Source: Bubalus kerabau
Taxonomy: Eukaryota > Chordata > Mammalia > Artiodactyla > Bovidae
Length of the DNA stretch: 64,000 nt
Reading direction: 5' to 3'
NCBI RefSeq assembly: GCF_029407905.1
Contig: NC_073645.1
Span: forward strand, 45,633,501 to 45,697,500
Made by a program: the position numbers and the translations under genes. The notes beneath the pieces are model-generated. The model was given only the letters and a program-made list of their open reading frames with translations, was not told the origin of the DNA and did not search any database. Below, piece after piece: positions 33,349 through 44,556 of this stretch; the first letter of the stretch is position 1, and each line of letters opens with the position of its first letter.

Positions 33349-34016
33349 ATGAACTCGTGGGACGCGGGCCTGGCGGGGCTGCTGGTGGGCACGATGGGCG
33401 TCTCGCTGCTGTCCAATGCGCTGGTGCTGCTCTGCCTGCTGCACAGCGCCGACATCCGCCGCCAGGCGCCGGCGCTCTTCACCCTGAACCTCACGTGCGG
33501 CAACCTGCTGTGCACCGTGGTCAACATGCCGCTCACTCTGGCCGGCGTCGTGGCGCAGCGGCCGCCGGCTGGAGACCGCCTGTGCCGCCTGGCCGCCTTC
33601 CTCGACACCTTTCTGGCCGCCAACTCCATGCTCAGCATGGCCGCGCTCAGCATCGACCGCTGGGTGGCCGTGGTCTTCCCGCTGAGCTACCGTGCCAAGA
33701 TGCGCCTCCGCGACGCCGCGCTCATGGTGGCCTACACGTGGCTGCACGCGCTCACCTTCCCGGCCGCCGCGCTCGCCCTGTCCTGGCTCGGCTTCCACCA
33801 GCTCTACGCGTCCTGCACGCTCTGCAGCCGGCGGCCCGACGAGCGCCTGCGCTTCGCCGTCTTCACGGGCGCCTTCCACGCTCTCAGCTTCCTGCTCTCC
33901 TTCGTCGTGCTCTGCTGCACATACTGCAAGGTGCTCAAGGTGGCCCGCTTCCACTGCAAGCGCATCGATGTGATCACCATGCAGACGCTGGTGCTGCTGG
34001 TGGACATCCACCCCAG
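33349..34016 (+). CDS. GPR26: GPR26 coding exon 1 (orphan class A GPCR, residues 1-222, TM1-TM5)
   Basis: Encodes the N-terminal two thirds of GPR26, a plasma-membrane orphan receptor reported to signal constitutively through Gs/cAMP in brain. The start ATG (A at -3) opens a protein beginning MNSWDAGL. An extracellular N-terminus of about seven residues, with no signal peptide, leads into TM1 (about 8-31, N23 as N1.50), TM2 (about 43-66), TM3 (about 80-101), TM4 (about 122-146) and TM5 (about 168-192). C79 is the conserved TM3 disulfide cysteine, D86 sits at 3.32, and the DRY motif reads DRW (103-105). D2.50 is replaced by N52, with P61 correctly nine residues on. The exon ends CCC-AG|GTGAGG, leaving the split Ser codon completed by exon 2. 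Reading frame continues upstream without a stop to a GTG at 33166, but no in-frame ATG precedes 33349. Recognised from memory of the human protein; very sure. Confidence 0.97.
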
Positions 34017-34519
34017 GTGAGGACGCGGGGCAGGGGACTCGGTGGAGGAGCGGGGTGGGAAAGGGGGTCCTTGACTCCCCCCACGCTCCATCGTGTAGCT
34101 TTGTGCAAGCTCCTTTAACACCGACCCTCCGTGTCCTCTTTGGAAAACTGAGGTAGGGGGAAAGGGGCAACGTTGTGAGTCTCAAGACAGGTGCATAGAG
34201 TATCAACCAAGCAGGACCTCCCAAAAGATGGGTGAGATATGAATGTATACATTCCATGACTCATGGGGATGGAAACCACAGAGAATCGGAACTTTGCTGG
34301 ATTTCTTATTTTACATGTGTGGTGTTCACTTTAAGTAACAGCATATATGGGAAGGCAGTGATCTCTGTTCACAGTTGAAGGCCTTTGCATGGCTCTCATC
34401 AGGCCCTGAGAGCCTGACCAGGATGCTTGGGGTGCTGCTAAGAGGTCTCAGACAGCAGCGTGACGCTCTGCTGGCTCTTTCCTTTCTCTGGTGCCTGGCA
34501 CTGCCTCTGTCTCCTGCTC

Positions 34520-34580
34520 GTGTGTGTCTGTGTGTGTGCGTGCAATAGAGAGAGAGAGGGAGAGGGAGAGAGAGAGAGAG
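34520..34580 (+). repeat. (TG)n then (GA)n microsatellite
   Basis: tgtgtgtctgtgtgtgtgcg followed by about 35 nt of GA-type repeats, in intron 1. Confidence 0.93.
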
Positions 34581-34827
34581 TCCTGGGCGGCCCCTTCCTC
34601 TGTGGTCCTTAAAGGAGCCTCTGAAGGGCTCTGGGTCAGGCTGGGGAGGTCCTCCTGCCCCTCCCAGACAGCGCCCTCTGGTGTCTTCTGGACTTGGAGT
34701 CCCTGCAGAGGGAGGGTGTCATCCTGAGACTCCCATGGTGAAACCTGCCCACCCACCTCCATCCTCCCCTGGCTGCTGTTTCTTAGGAAGGCAGCTCGGG
34801 GTGGGCAGTGTGGGTTAGGGTGCCTGC

Positions 34828-34880
34828 CCCTCCCCACCCCCACCCCAGAAAGTCCTACCATCCCCCCCCCCACCCCCCAG
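34828..34880 (+). repeat. C-rich tract
   Basis: Repeated runs of 4-10 C, with quadruplex potential on the minus strand. Confidence 0.85.
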
Positions 34881-35854
34881 CCTCTCAGGGACAGAAGGCG
34901 GAAAGTCTCAGCTGAGCTGTCCTGAGAGCACCTTGGCTTTCCTTACAAGCAGAGGGAAGTGAGGAGGGAAACTGCTGCTGGGTCTCTGTTCTATAGACTC
35001 TGCTATTTTATGTCCTGATGCTCTGGACCCTTGAAAGGGGGTTTTGGTGTCAAGATGGCATGAAAAGTGAGGCAGGCAGAGGGGACCAGTGCATGGGAGG
35101 CCAGGGGCCAGGGAGGGAGCTCTGTCCCCAGGGTGCGAATGCCTCCCGGGCCAGGAAGAAGCAAGCTCCTAGGTGAGGGGAGTCAGTCTGACCAAAGGCT
35201 CCTTCAGTTCTGAGTTCTTCTGCGCATAAGCAAAAAACAAAGAGAAGACCTTGAGCTTCACGCTGTCTGAACACAGAAGGGCATGTAAGCCTGTGTTCCC
35301 TGTTCCCCTCAGGATGGTCCTTCCAGATTACATGCCGGTCCAGAGCTTCCAGTTGCAGAATCTTCCTCCCAGAATCATGTACACTACATCCGTTGTGAGA
35401 GACACCAGGGTGTGTGAACCATGTATGAAAATGTGTGCGCGCCACACATACAGGCTTACGTGCTCGTATGTCAGCTGCCTGTGTAACAGACCACAGGTGT
35501 GCACCGACACAAAGACTCGCCCTGCCTCACAGCACGTGGCCATGCGTGGTCAGTGTCACCTAAGGACCGCAGCGCTGTTCCCCTTCCCATTACCCTGGGC
35601 TGAGAGGACCTCACTTGAGAAGGTGCGTCTTCCCTAGGATATTCGCAAGGAGTGCTCTAGAAGCTGTAGACAGTGTTGTTGAACTCCCAGCACCTGAATG
35701 AGTGAGCCCACTCGTTGAGAATCTAACAGTGGAGGAGGGAATCATCTGGGAAAAGAATCAGTTCTTATTTAGACCAGTACAAACCCCATCGCCACCCTCC
35801 CTTCAACTTCCAGAACAGGAGGACGGTGGCTCCTTTTCGGCCCATTTAAGATGC

Positions 35855-36056
35855 TATTCAGTCATTTTCACCTCTTTGTGATCCCATGGACTGTAGCCTG
35901 CCAGGTTCCTCTGTCCATGAAATTGTCCAGGCAAGAATACTGGAGTGGGTTGCCATTTCCTCCTCCAGGGGAATCTTCCCAACCCAGGGACTGAACCTGC
36001 GTCTCTTGTGTCTTCTGCATTGGCAGGCAGATTCTTTACTGCTGTGCCACCTGGGT
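35855..36056 (-). mobile_element. Bov-tA SINE
   Basis: Reverse copy with ggactgtagcctgccaggtt and an end at tgccacctgggttgg. Confidence 0.88.
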
Positions 36057-37152
36057 TGGCTCCAATCTTGCACATGTCTAATGGACTCCAGGCCAGACAC
36101 CACGGAAAGAGCTCCCAGGGGAGTCAGGAGAAGAGGCAGCTGCTCTGCTGGCCGCTGGGCCTCTCTTCCCTCCTCCACGCCCCTCCAGGGGGATGCTCAC
36201 TGCTTCTGAGCCCCAGGAAGCCCCGAGGAAACTCTCTTCCCAGAGCCCTGGGGTCCTGCAGGGCCAAGGAGCAAGAGCAGCCTGCAGTAGGGAGAGGAAG
36301 GGCTTCTGGGGGTTGGTGGGGATGGATTACCTTCTGCTGATTCCAACAGGCCCCGCTGGCGGAGGCCGACCGGAGGTTGCAGAGGAGTGGGCAGGCGCAA
36401 CAGCACTGTCCCTTCAGTGACCACAGGCTGCCTTTTTCTATGGGGTCCACTCCCAGAGGGAGAGTGTGAGCAGTGGCCTCACAGGAGGGCACCAGCTCTT
36501 GGACAGTGGATCCTCAGGCTTCTTTTTTGGAGGCTCCAAACTCTTCCTCCCCACAAGTGAGAAACAGCAGAGCTAGCTCCGGGGTAGCGGAGGAGGAGGC
36601 TGCCCCTAGGCCCCCCAGCCTCCGGCACTAAGGCTTCAGGCAGCTTCCAGGGCCAGTTGGTCCTGGGAGCTGGGGGAGTCCAGTCCCGATCAGTAGAAGT
36701 CAGGCTTCCTTGTTCAGGGTGGCAGGTCATGGTGATTTTGTTCACTGGAAGATTCCCTTCACAACCACCACCCTGCTGGCCTCCTGGGACTTAATTTTGA
36801 GTTTTCCCTGAGGCCCAGGGTGGCATTTGTCAGGAAGCTCCTGAGTGATGCTGGCTCTTCCTGCAGAGCATTTGACAGGGAGGATGACGGGCTGGATTCC
36901 TCTGCTTCAGCACCACCTCAAGGTCAGAGACTCTCTGCTCGAAGTTGAATCAGGGACCCTGAGAGACCCCCCCCTTCTCCCGTCTTTCTGGAGTGGTCTC
37001 TCGGGTTACTGCAGTCACAGAGGAGTTGGGAATTACTAATAGTTTTTACCCACCTGGTCTCTATCCACTCAGTCTACTGGGTTCAGTTCTCCCAGATCAC
37101 AACTTGGAACCGATTATAGTCAGATCCTACCTCTGGTGCCCTCAGGGACGCC

Positions 37153-37261
37153 GATGGGGAGCCCTGGTGGGGGGCCCTGGTGGGGGGCCCTGATGGGGGG
37201 CCCTGATGGGGGGCCCTGCATGGGGAGCCCTGGTGGGGGGCCCTGGTGGGGGGCCCTGGTG
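37153..37261 (+). repeat. 14-bp G-rich minisatellite
   Basis: About eight units of GCCCTGGTGGGGGG, some with GATG or CATG in place of GGTG. Confidence 0.95.
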
Positions 37262-37610
37262 TTGATACCACAGCCCTGCTCTCCGCGTGTAGCTGAAGGC
37301 ACCACTCGCTGGCACAGGTTCATGACTTCAGACTGGACCTTGGGTGAAACATACGCATGCTTGTGATCAAGGGCTACAGGGTGAGAGCTGAGCCAGAGGG
37401 TGTCAGACTGTGCAAAGCTAGATGGAAGTGCTGTTGATTTTGTAGATGAAGAAGTTGCAACCCCCAGGGAAGAGGGGGCAGTTGCCATGTTTAACAGATC
37501 TAGATTGTGGGTCCACCCGGGTCTGCCCCCAAGATTTATGGATTATGCGGCAATAGTGCAAATGGAGTTTCACAAGCCATCTACATGAATATTGAGATTT
37601 TCTAAATTCA

Positions 37611-38001
37611 ACTTCAGTTCAGTTCAGCTCAGTTGCTCAGTCATGTCTGACTCTTTGCGACCCCATGGACTGTAGCACCCCAGGCCTCCCTGTCCATCAC
37701 CAACTCCTGGAGTTTACTCAAACTCATGTCCATTGAGCCGGTGATGCCATCCTACCTCATCCTCTGTCATCCCCTTCTCCTCCCACCTTCAGTCTTTCCC
37801 AGCGTCATGGTCTTTTCCAATGAGTCAGTTCTTCGCATCAGGTGGCCAAAGTATTGGAGTTTCAGCTTCAGCATCAGTCCTTCCAATGAATATTCAGGAC
37901 TGATTTTCTTTAGGATGGACTGGTTTGATCTCCTTGCAGTCCAAGGGACTCTCAAGAGTCTTCTCCAACACCACAGTTCAAAACCATCAATTCTTTGGCA
38001 C
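37611..38001 (-). mobile_element. BovB LINE 3' fragment
   Basis: Starts with the reversed (TCAGT)n tail and runs through ctcaagagtcttctccaaca to attctttggca. Confidence 0.92.
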
Positions 38002-38063
38002 TTACAAACTGTTAAATGAAAGATGTTCTAAACGTCTGTCTTGAGAAGTACACATTTATAACA

Positions 38064-38603
38064 CTTTGCAAGGCTGGGTTCAAACTGAGGGTTCTCAGGC
38101 TCCTCGGATGTGGCGAGGAGAGCAGAACTGGCTTTGTGCACACAGCCCACCTGCCTCGTCTCCCAGCCTGGCTCCCCCAGCACAGAAAGGGGCTTCCGTT
38201 GTACAAGGTGGACACAGCAGGATCTGCGTCCACATATTGCTCACAGATGTCATGTCTCTGGTCTCCAGCCGAGCACAGAGGTGGCATAGTCCACCCTTAG
38301 GAGGATGGGGCCAAGGATGATGCCTGCACACCTTCTGGAAGCAGGACCAGGGCATTTGGGCAAAAAATTCCGTATCGCTAGAGCTTGTTCCGGGCTTGCC
38401 AGGTGGCGCTAGTGGTAAAGAACCAGCTTGCCAATGCAGGAGACACAGGAGACCTGGGTTCGATCCCTGGGTTGGGAAGATCCCCTGGAGGAGGAGGGCA
38501 TGGCAACCCTCTCCAGGATTGTTGCCTGGAGAATCTCATGGACAGAGGAGTCTGCTGGGTTACTGTCCACAGAGTTGCAAAGAGTGGGGCATGACTGAAG
38601 TGA
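38064..38603 (+). repeat. 540-bp direct duplication, copy 1
   Basis: About 328 bp of unrecognised sequence plus a Bov-tA. It matches 42323-42862 at a constant offset of 4259 bp; the non-SINE part is about 96% identical with no gap. Confidence 0.92.
38392..38603 (+). mobile_element. Bov-tA SINE in duplication copy 1
   Basis: gggcttgccaggtggcgctag head; followed by a (CA)n run at 38606-38640. Confidence 0.9.
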
Positions 38604-39417
38604 CTTAGCACATACACACACACACACAACACACACACAGAGCCTGGTCTAGGATGGAGCATGTGGGTTCTGAGTGTGCCCATCCCCTTAGCTCTGAACT
38701 CTTCAATTCCTGGGGAGGCCTGGATCCCTCAGTATCCAGGGCCCAGGACAGGCCCCCACTTTTCAGGTCTCAGGGCAGGACTGCTCACACTAGTCCTGAC
38801 CCCAAGCTCGAAGCTTTTCTCCACCATCAGTCAACCTGTTTCCTAGCCTTTTGTTTCATTTTCTGAAAAGCCAGAAGGCAAATCCGGATGTCTCTCTGAG
38901 TCCTGGGCCAGCTACTGTCCTCTGGGGGTCAGTCAGGACCCACCCCCCACATGTTTTAGCCACAGTCACCTCATGTGCTGACTTTTCAGATATCCCCAGG
39001 ATAATCCATCCCTCTGCCCCGTTCCTGAAGCCTCCTGGGGAACATGTCTTTGACCCCACATGTCACCTGGAGAGCCCATCTCCTTTTGGCTCAAGGGAAT
39101 ACTGTGTCTTGTCATAGCCTTTGGGACCAACTCCACTCCCCCCGCCCCCTGCCCTACCCAACACACACACACAGGCACTGTGCTTGCACTCTGGGCCAAC
39201 GAACCTGGCCAAGAGAGCTTTGGGCCTCTCACCCTCTGCGCTGCATGGGAGCCCAGACTCAAGCTCAGATCTTACTGGCAACAGTCTGTACTTGCAGTGT
39301 GCTCTCTCTCTCATAAATATAGGAAGAGAAAGTTTGCAGTGGGACAGAGTTTGGGGGTTCAAGGTAGTGCTGGACCATAGGCATTGTTTCATAGATATAT
39401 ACTGAGTGAATAATACT

Positions 39418-39650
39418 TAGGATCCACACTGAGTGAGTGCTGACTCTGAGTCAAGCACTGTCTTAGCTCCTTCCAGGGTGTTTACTTAGTTAAACTCAAT
39501 AGGATCCTGCCACACAGGTACTTACATTGTCCCCATTTTAGAAATGAAGAGGCTGATGCACAAAGAGCTGTGTAACTTGCCTAAAGCCACACAACAGGTC
39601 AGTACAAGAAGCATAGACTTAAGCCCAGAGGTCTGGCTCTGGCGCTGCTT
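39418..39650 (-). mobile_element. MIR element, relatively well preserved
   Basis: gagtgctgactctgagtcaagcac, ccccattttagaaatgaag, acttgcctaaagccacacaac and ttaagcccagaggtctg follow the reversed MIR consensus. Confidence 0.8.
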
Positions 39651-40384
39651 CTGTGCGGACCACTCAGTATTAACCAGAGAGGACTCTCGGCCATGGAAGG
39701 GTTCACAGCTTCACATTCTATTGATAAGCCTTGCTTTGTCTGAAAGGCTCAAGATTCTTAAGTCTCAGCTTTAAAAAAAATCTGTGCTAGAGCAGATTTC
39801 TACTATCATCTCTTTTGATAAGGTCACTTTAAAATGATTGAGTATTAATTTTCTTAAGGGTTGTTCATTAATTCAGATGGCATACTCTCGTTACGTTTTT
39901 CTGGGTACAAGATGTTGAGCTTCGTAGTGTGGGAACCCAGAAAAGGAATGTGTCTGTGGAGTGCCTGCTGTTTAATCCTTCTCTCCTGTATAAAGCTTTG
40001 CAGGAACAGATAAAATGAATTCCCCACAGGCACAGGTTTTTACAATGAAGAGTGACCTTGATCGTGCTAGCCTCTGAAGGGTCTGTTTTATTCCTCGGAG
40101 AGTCCCTGAGATGTTTCTGTTTATCCTTCTAAGGACCTTCAAAGCTTTAATGAATGTCTGTCTTTAAATATTCCTCAAGGCTCGGGGGCAGGATTGTCTG
40201 CTGTGGTGGGAGGAAGAGACGCTGCTCTTGGGGAGACAGTTGGGTCCTCAGACCCTCAGCAGGAACCCAAGTGCCCCCTCAGGGGTGGGGTTGGGGGGGG
40301 CAGAGGAAGCTTCTCCCTCCTCCAGAGCTGGGTAGCAGATGAGTCACTTAGTCTCTGCTAAGTGGCTGCTCTAGCTATAGGCCT
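39651..40384. other. Intron 1, possible conserved noncoding DNA
   Basis: 39770-40160 is AT-rich and free of recognisable repeats. Nothing else seen. Confidence 0.4.
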
Positions 40385-40510
40385 AACTGTGAAATCCACC
40401 TCCGATAAATGAGGAACCAGATTCAGAAAGGTTGAGTGACTTCCCTGAGGCCACACAGCTGTGAGGGCACAGCTGGGACTAGAACACATAGCCAGAGCGT
40501 GCTCACTGAT
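40385..40510 (-). mobile_element. MIR relic
   Basis: gataaatgaggaaccagattc, then gacttccctgaggccacacagctg. Confidence 0.7.
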
Positions 40511-41224
40511 CAGGGTTACTCTAAAATGTCTGAGAAAAGGAAAACATGGCTGGGGGTCACACCCTGGAGGAGGGCCAGCTTCCAGTGTCATCACCAGATT
40601 CTCTGGTGCCCCTTGATGAGTCATTTACGGTAAATGAAAGTGATCCTCACTTTCAAGGAGATGTCCAGAATCCTGTACTCCTTCCAGTGGGTGAGTGTAC
40701 TGTGATGAGTCTGGACTCCTAGCTCACGCCCCCACATCTGCAATTCCTACACTGATCACACTGAGAGTTTTGAGAGAAGGATTTCATTATTAAAACAAGA
40801 GGTCCTGTGTTGTAAAGAATGTACCAGACACGCCATGAGGGTGACTGTTGTTCTGATTTGCCTGGGACTGTGAGGGCTCCCAGGATGTGTGACTTTGAGC
40901 CTGAAAATCAAGACCGTCTCAGGCAAACCAAGACGGGCTGGTCACCTCACTGCACCCAGATCTCCAGGGTGGGGACCCGTGCCTTCTCTCCATGCCCACT
41001 TGTATCTGCACAAGTCACAAGAGCCAGAGGTCTGTGCAAGAAGATGCTACAGACACCCAGGTGTAAATGGAAAGGGAAAAGATTTACGATGACTCTTGCT
41101 GTGTGACTTTAGGCAAAATCGCCCTTCTGTTCTCTGCCTTCTTGGTTGTGTGCTTCAGATTTTCTGAATGAGATGACGTACACAAATCCTCAGGGAGGTG
41201 TGATGACCCCAGTGAGTTGGCAGG

Positions 41225-41530
41225 TGACACTCAGAGTCAGACGACCTGGGTTCAACTACCGCCATCACTTAGGGAGACCAACCATCCTGGGTTGCCCGAG
41301 ACGGAGAGTGGTCCTCAGATGTGGGATCCTCGGTCTGAAAACCGGACAGTCCTGTGTAAACCATCCAGGCTGCAGGACTTTCAGTACTAAACGCGGGACA
41401 GTCCTGATTACCCGGGGCAAGTCAGTCACCCCACTGCCGCCCTTCTCCTGATCTCTGTGCGATCTTGAGCAAGTTACTTAACTTCTCTGTGCCTCTGTCT
41501 CATCTGAAAAAGTGAAGATTACAGTTTATC
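41225..41530 (+). mobile_element. MIR relic interrupted by an unidentified element
   Basis: acgacctgggttcaacta and catcactt are MIR-like; the MIR resumes at gatcttgagcaagttactta about 180 bp later. The insert (about 41268-41450) has repeated GGACAGTCCTG motifs. Confidence 0.5.
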
Positions 41531-41550
41531 AGTCCTAATCTTATAGGATT

Positions 41551-41758
41551 GGGATTCCCTGGTGGCTCAGATGGTAAATCGTCTGCCCGCAATGCAGGAG
41601 ACCTGGGTTCAATCCCTAGTTCGGGAAGATCCCCTGGAGAAGGAAATGGCAACCCACTTCAGTACTCTTGCCTAGAAAATTCCATGGATGGAGGAGCCTG
41701 GTGGGCTGCAGTCCCTGGGGTCGCAAAGAGCCGGACATAACTGAGTGACTTTACTTAC
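41551..41758 (+). mobile_element. Bov-tA SINE
   Basis: Sense copy from gggattccctggtggctcag to ggacataactgagtgac. Confidence 0.9.
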
Positions 41759-42242
41759 TGTTTTATAGAGATGTGAGTATCAAATCAATGAATGCAAATG
41801 AACCCCTATCACAGTATCTAAGATAGCATATATATTAAATCAAGAAATCAAGAAATGTGGGTGGCTATTGATATGAGTGATTAGAAATTAATTCATGATG
41901 TTAGTCATGAGTAATACATTTCAGCCAGTATGAAATCTGTCTGTACTGGGCCAGACTCCAGTTCTCAACTTTCTAAATTCCTGGAAGGATACAGTCAATG
42001 GAGGAAAAAAATTCTGCAGGAATTTTAGGGGACCAGTCCAGACTAACATGGAGTTGTCCATCTGTGACCAGAAATCTGACAAGGAAGAGCCGTGATTAAT
42101 TAGTAAAATATTGGTTCTTGTGGAGGGAAGGGGAGGCTGCCTTGGTGTCCATGCTGCTCATGAGCCTGGCTCATGAACATTCTCCCCACTCTTTGCTTTC
42201 ATTGAACAGACTGACCTATTTTGGTGTCAGGTCACTGCAGCC

Positions 42243-42312
42243 TGGCTTCCCAGGAGGCTCAGTAGTAAAGAATCTTCTTGCCAATGCAGGAGACACAGGC
42301 GATGCAAGTTCA
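42243..42312 (+). mobile_element. Bov-tA SINE fragment
   Basis: ggcttcccaggaggctcag head, cut off near 42312, just before duplication copy 2. Confidence 0.75.
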
Positions 42313-42322
42313 GTCTGGAAGG

Positions 42323-42862
42323 CTTTGCAAGGCTGCGTTCAAACTGAGGGTTCTCAGGCTCCTCAGATGTGGCAGGGAGAGCAGAACTGGCTTTGTGCAC
42401 ACAGCCCACCTGCCTCGTCTCCCAGCCTGGCTCCCCCAGCACAGAAAGGGGCTTCCATTGTACAAGGTGGACACTGCAGGATCTGCGTCCACATGTTGCT
42501 TACAGATATCATTTCTCTGGTCTCCAGCCGAGCACAGAGGTGGCACAGTCCACCCTTAGGAGGATGGGGCCAAGGATGATGCCTGCACACCTTCTGGAAG
42601 CAGGACCAGGGCATTTGGGCAAAAAATTCCATTTTGCTAGAGCTTGTTCCGGGCTTGCCAGGTGGCGCTAGTGGTAAAGAACCAGCTTGCCAATGCAGGA
42701 GACACAAGAGACTCGGGTTTGATCCCTGGGTTGGGAAGATCCCCTGGAGAAGGAAATGGCACCCCACTCCAGTATTCTTTCCTGGAGTATCCCATGGACA
42801 GAGGAGTCTGGTGGCTACAGTCCATGGGGCCACAAAGAGTCAGACATGACTGAGACTGAACA
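42323..42862 (+). repeat. 540-bp direct duplication, copy 2
   Basis: Partner of 38064-38603. The Bov-tA portions have diverged more than the upstream 328 bp. Confidence 0.92.
42651..42862 (+). mobile_element. Bov-tA SINE in duplication copy 2
   Basis: Same insertion as the SINE at 38392, at the same position in the duplicated unit. Confidence 0.9.
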
Positions 42863-43734
42863 TGCACGCATGCACACACTGCAGCCCTGGCCTGACGTCT
42901 GCCAAGTTATCTTTACTCCTGATGACTCTGCCCACAGTCTTCTTCCCTGTCCACTTCTGCAATCATGTCATTTATTCTAATGTATGCCTATGGCCGATTC
43001 ATACTAATGTATGGCAGAAACCATCACAATATTGTAATTACCCTCCAATTAAAATAAATCAATATATTTTTAATTATAAAAAAAATAAGTAAACAGTAGG
43101 AACACATGGCCACATTGGGCCCTGTGATCTGGAGGACGTGACGCCTCACTTGTGGAGATGGACAGCCCGGCTGTTGCTCGTGCATTTTGCTGAGGCTGCA
43201 GGAAAGGGGTTGCAAGAACCGCTGCTCCCAGCTGGCCTGAGATGTCAGTTCTCGAAAGGTGGGGAGCAGAGCGGAGTCAGGAACAGGGTGTGGTTAGAGG
43301 TGCAGGTGGGCATCCTCAGAGCTGTGTCCCTGATTCTCCAGGGGCTTAATGGTCCTGTAGCTTCACCGAGCTTCATCTCTGAAGGAATCAAGTAACTTCT
43401 TCAGTCACCTGATAATGTCATGTCTGTAGCCCTGGGCTGGCTGGGGCTTTGGGGTAGAAGAAATAGGGCTGAAGGTGTGGAGGAAAGGAAGCCCGGGCCA
43501 CACTGCACAGAGTCTGGGCTGCCCCAGCTGGAGGGTACCTGCCTCCAGTCACCCAGACACACATTCAAATTCTGCAACCGCTTACCAGTTGAGCAAATCA
43601 TTTGGCCTCAGTGAACTCAGGGTCTTCATTGTAAGGCAGGACAAGTAACACTCACCTGGCAGGATCAAAAGATAAAGAATAGAGATAAGAATTAGATAAG
43701 GCAAAGGTAAGAACTAGAGATACTACCTAGCGAG
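42863..43734. other. Intron 1, mostly unrecognised
   Basis: 43560-43650 is weakly MIR-like. Nothing else seen. Confidence 0.45.
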
Positions 43735-43839
43735 TGTGTTTATTTGCACTTGCTTGGGCACTGTGCTAATTGCTTTGTATGCTTCAGGCATTTAATTCTC
43801 AAAGCAGCCTTTTGCAGCACTTTATTTTATGTCATTTCT

Positions 43840-44335
43840 TTTTTTTTAATTGGAGAACAATTGCTTTACAATGTTGTGTCAATTTCTGTTGTACAACGAA
43901 GTGAATCAGCTATATGCGTACATATAGCCCCTCTTTCTGGCACCTCCCTCCCACCCCATCCCCATCTCGCCCTCTAGGTCATCACAGAGCACCAAGCTGA
44001 GGTACCCCTGTTGTACAGAAGCTTCCCACTAGCTTATCTGTTTGGCACATGGTAGTGTATACATGGACTTCCCTGGTGGCTCAGATGATAAAGTGTCTGC
44101 CTACAAGGCCGGAGACCTGGGTTCGATCCCTGGGTTGGGAAGATCCCCTGGAGAAGGAAATGGCAACCCACTCCAGTATTCTTGCCTGGAAAATCCCATG
44201 GACGGAGGAGCCTGGTAGGCTACAGTCCATGGGATTGCAAAGAGTCAGACACGACTGAGCCACTTCACTTTCACTTCAGTGTATATATGTCGGTCCTAAT
44301 CTCCCAGTTGGTCCACCCTCCCCTTGCCCCTGTGT
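43840..44335 (-). mobile_element. Artiodactyl L1 3' UTR, split by a Bov-tA
   Basis: Reverse copy: poly-T, aattggagaacaattgctttacaatgttgtg, cactagcttatctgtttggc, then (after the SINE) gtatatatgtcggtcctaatctccc. A degenerate 17-bp duplication (gcagcactttattttat/gcagagctttgttgtat) flanks it. Confidence 0.75.
44064..44277 (+). mobile_element. Bov-tA2 SINE nested in L1
   Basis: Full sense copy flanked by AGTGTATA at 44054-44061 and 44278-44285. It ends about 280 bp before exon 2. Confidence 0.9.
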
Positions 44336-44556
44336 GCAGAGCTTTGTTGTATTACTCTCCGTATTTTACAGATGACGACCCAGTGATGTCAGACAAGTTA
44401 CCCCAGGTCACGTGCTTAGAGCCTAGTTGAGCTCGGGTCTCTCTGGCTCCATGGCCAAGTTCCTACTCTCACAGCCACCACCTGCACACACGAAAGTGAG
44501 TCCCTGTGCCTGGCCGGCCCGCCCCGTGACTCACCTTCTCCCCTTCTTGTGTGCAG

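Larger units (their letters stand above)
32700..34060 (+). promoter_or_regulatory. GPR26: CpG-island promoter, 5' UTR and first exon of GPR26
   Basis: CpG density rises sharply from about 32750 and stays high through exon 1, unlike the flanking DNA. No TATA box is apparent. A CCAAT box (GAGCCAATCACC, core 32728-32732) fits the NF-Y consensus and lies just upstream. The transcription start is not determinable here; I infer it lies between about 32740 and 33060. Confidence 0.75.
43735..44450 (-). mobile_element. MIR relic interrupted by an L1 3' end
   Basis: MIR pieces flank the L1: gcttcaggcatttaattctcaaagc at about 43785 and attttacagatgacg with caagttaccccaggtcacg at about 44360-44410. Confidence 0.6.
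34017..44556 (+). other. GPR26: GPR26 intron 1 (10.5 kb)
   Basis: GT-AG intron between coding exons 1 and 2. It holds simple repeats, BovB and Bov-tA copies, two copies of a 540-bp direct duplication, a G-rich minisatellite and MIR relics, listed separately. I see no additional exon. Stretches at 34600-35850, 36060-37150, 38650-39400 and 40520-41200 hold nothing I recognise. Confidence 0.93.

Noticed and set aside
32751..33653. 300-codon reverse-strand ORF over the promoter
   Set aside because: Arises from the purine-rich leader and CpG island; it is low-complexity Ser/Pro/Leu/Arg with no family signature.
33357..34118. 253-codon alternate-frame ORF overlapping GPR26 exon 1
   Set aside because: Starts at a non-ATG codon and is an out-of-frame shadow of the receptor sequence.
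33145..34257. 370-codon reverse-strand ORF across GPR26 exon 1
   Set aside because: Antisense shadow of a very GC-rich exon. Codons are dictated by the sense gene and no domain is recognisable.
37161..37262. Possible CRISPR-like repeat array
   Set aside because: Contiguous 14-bp units without spacers in a mammalian intron form a minisatellite.
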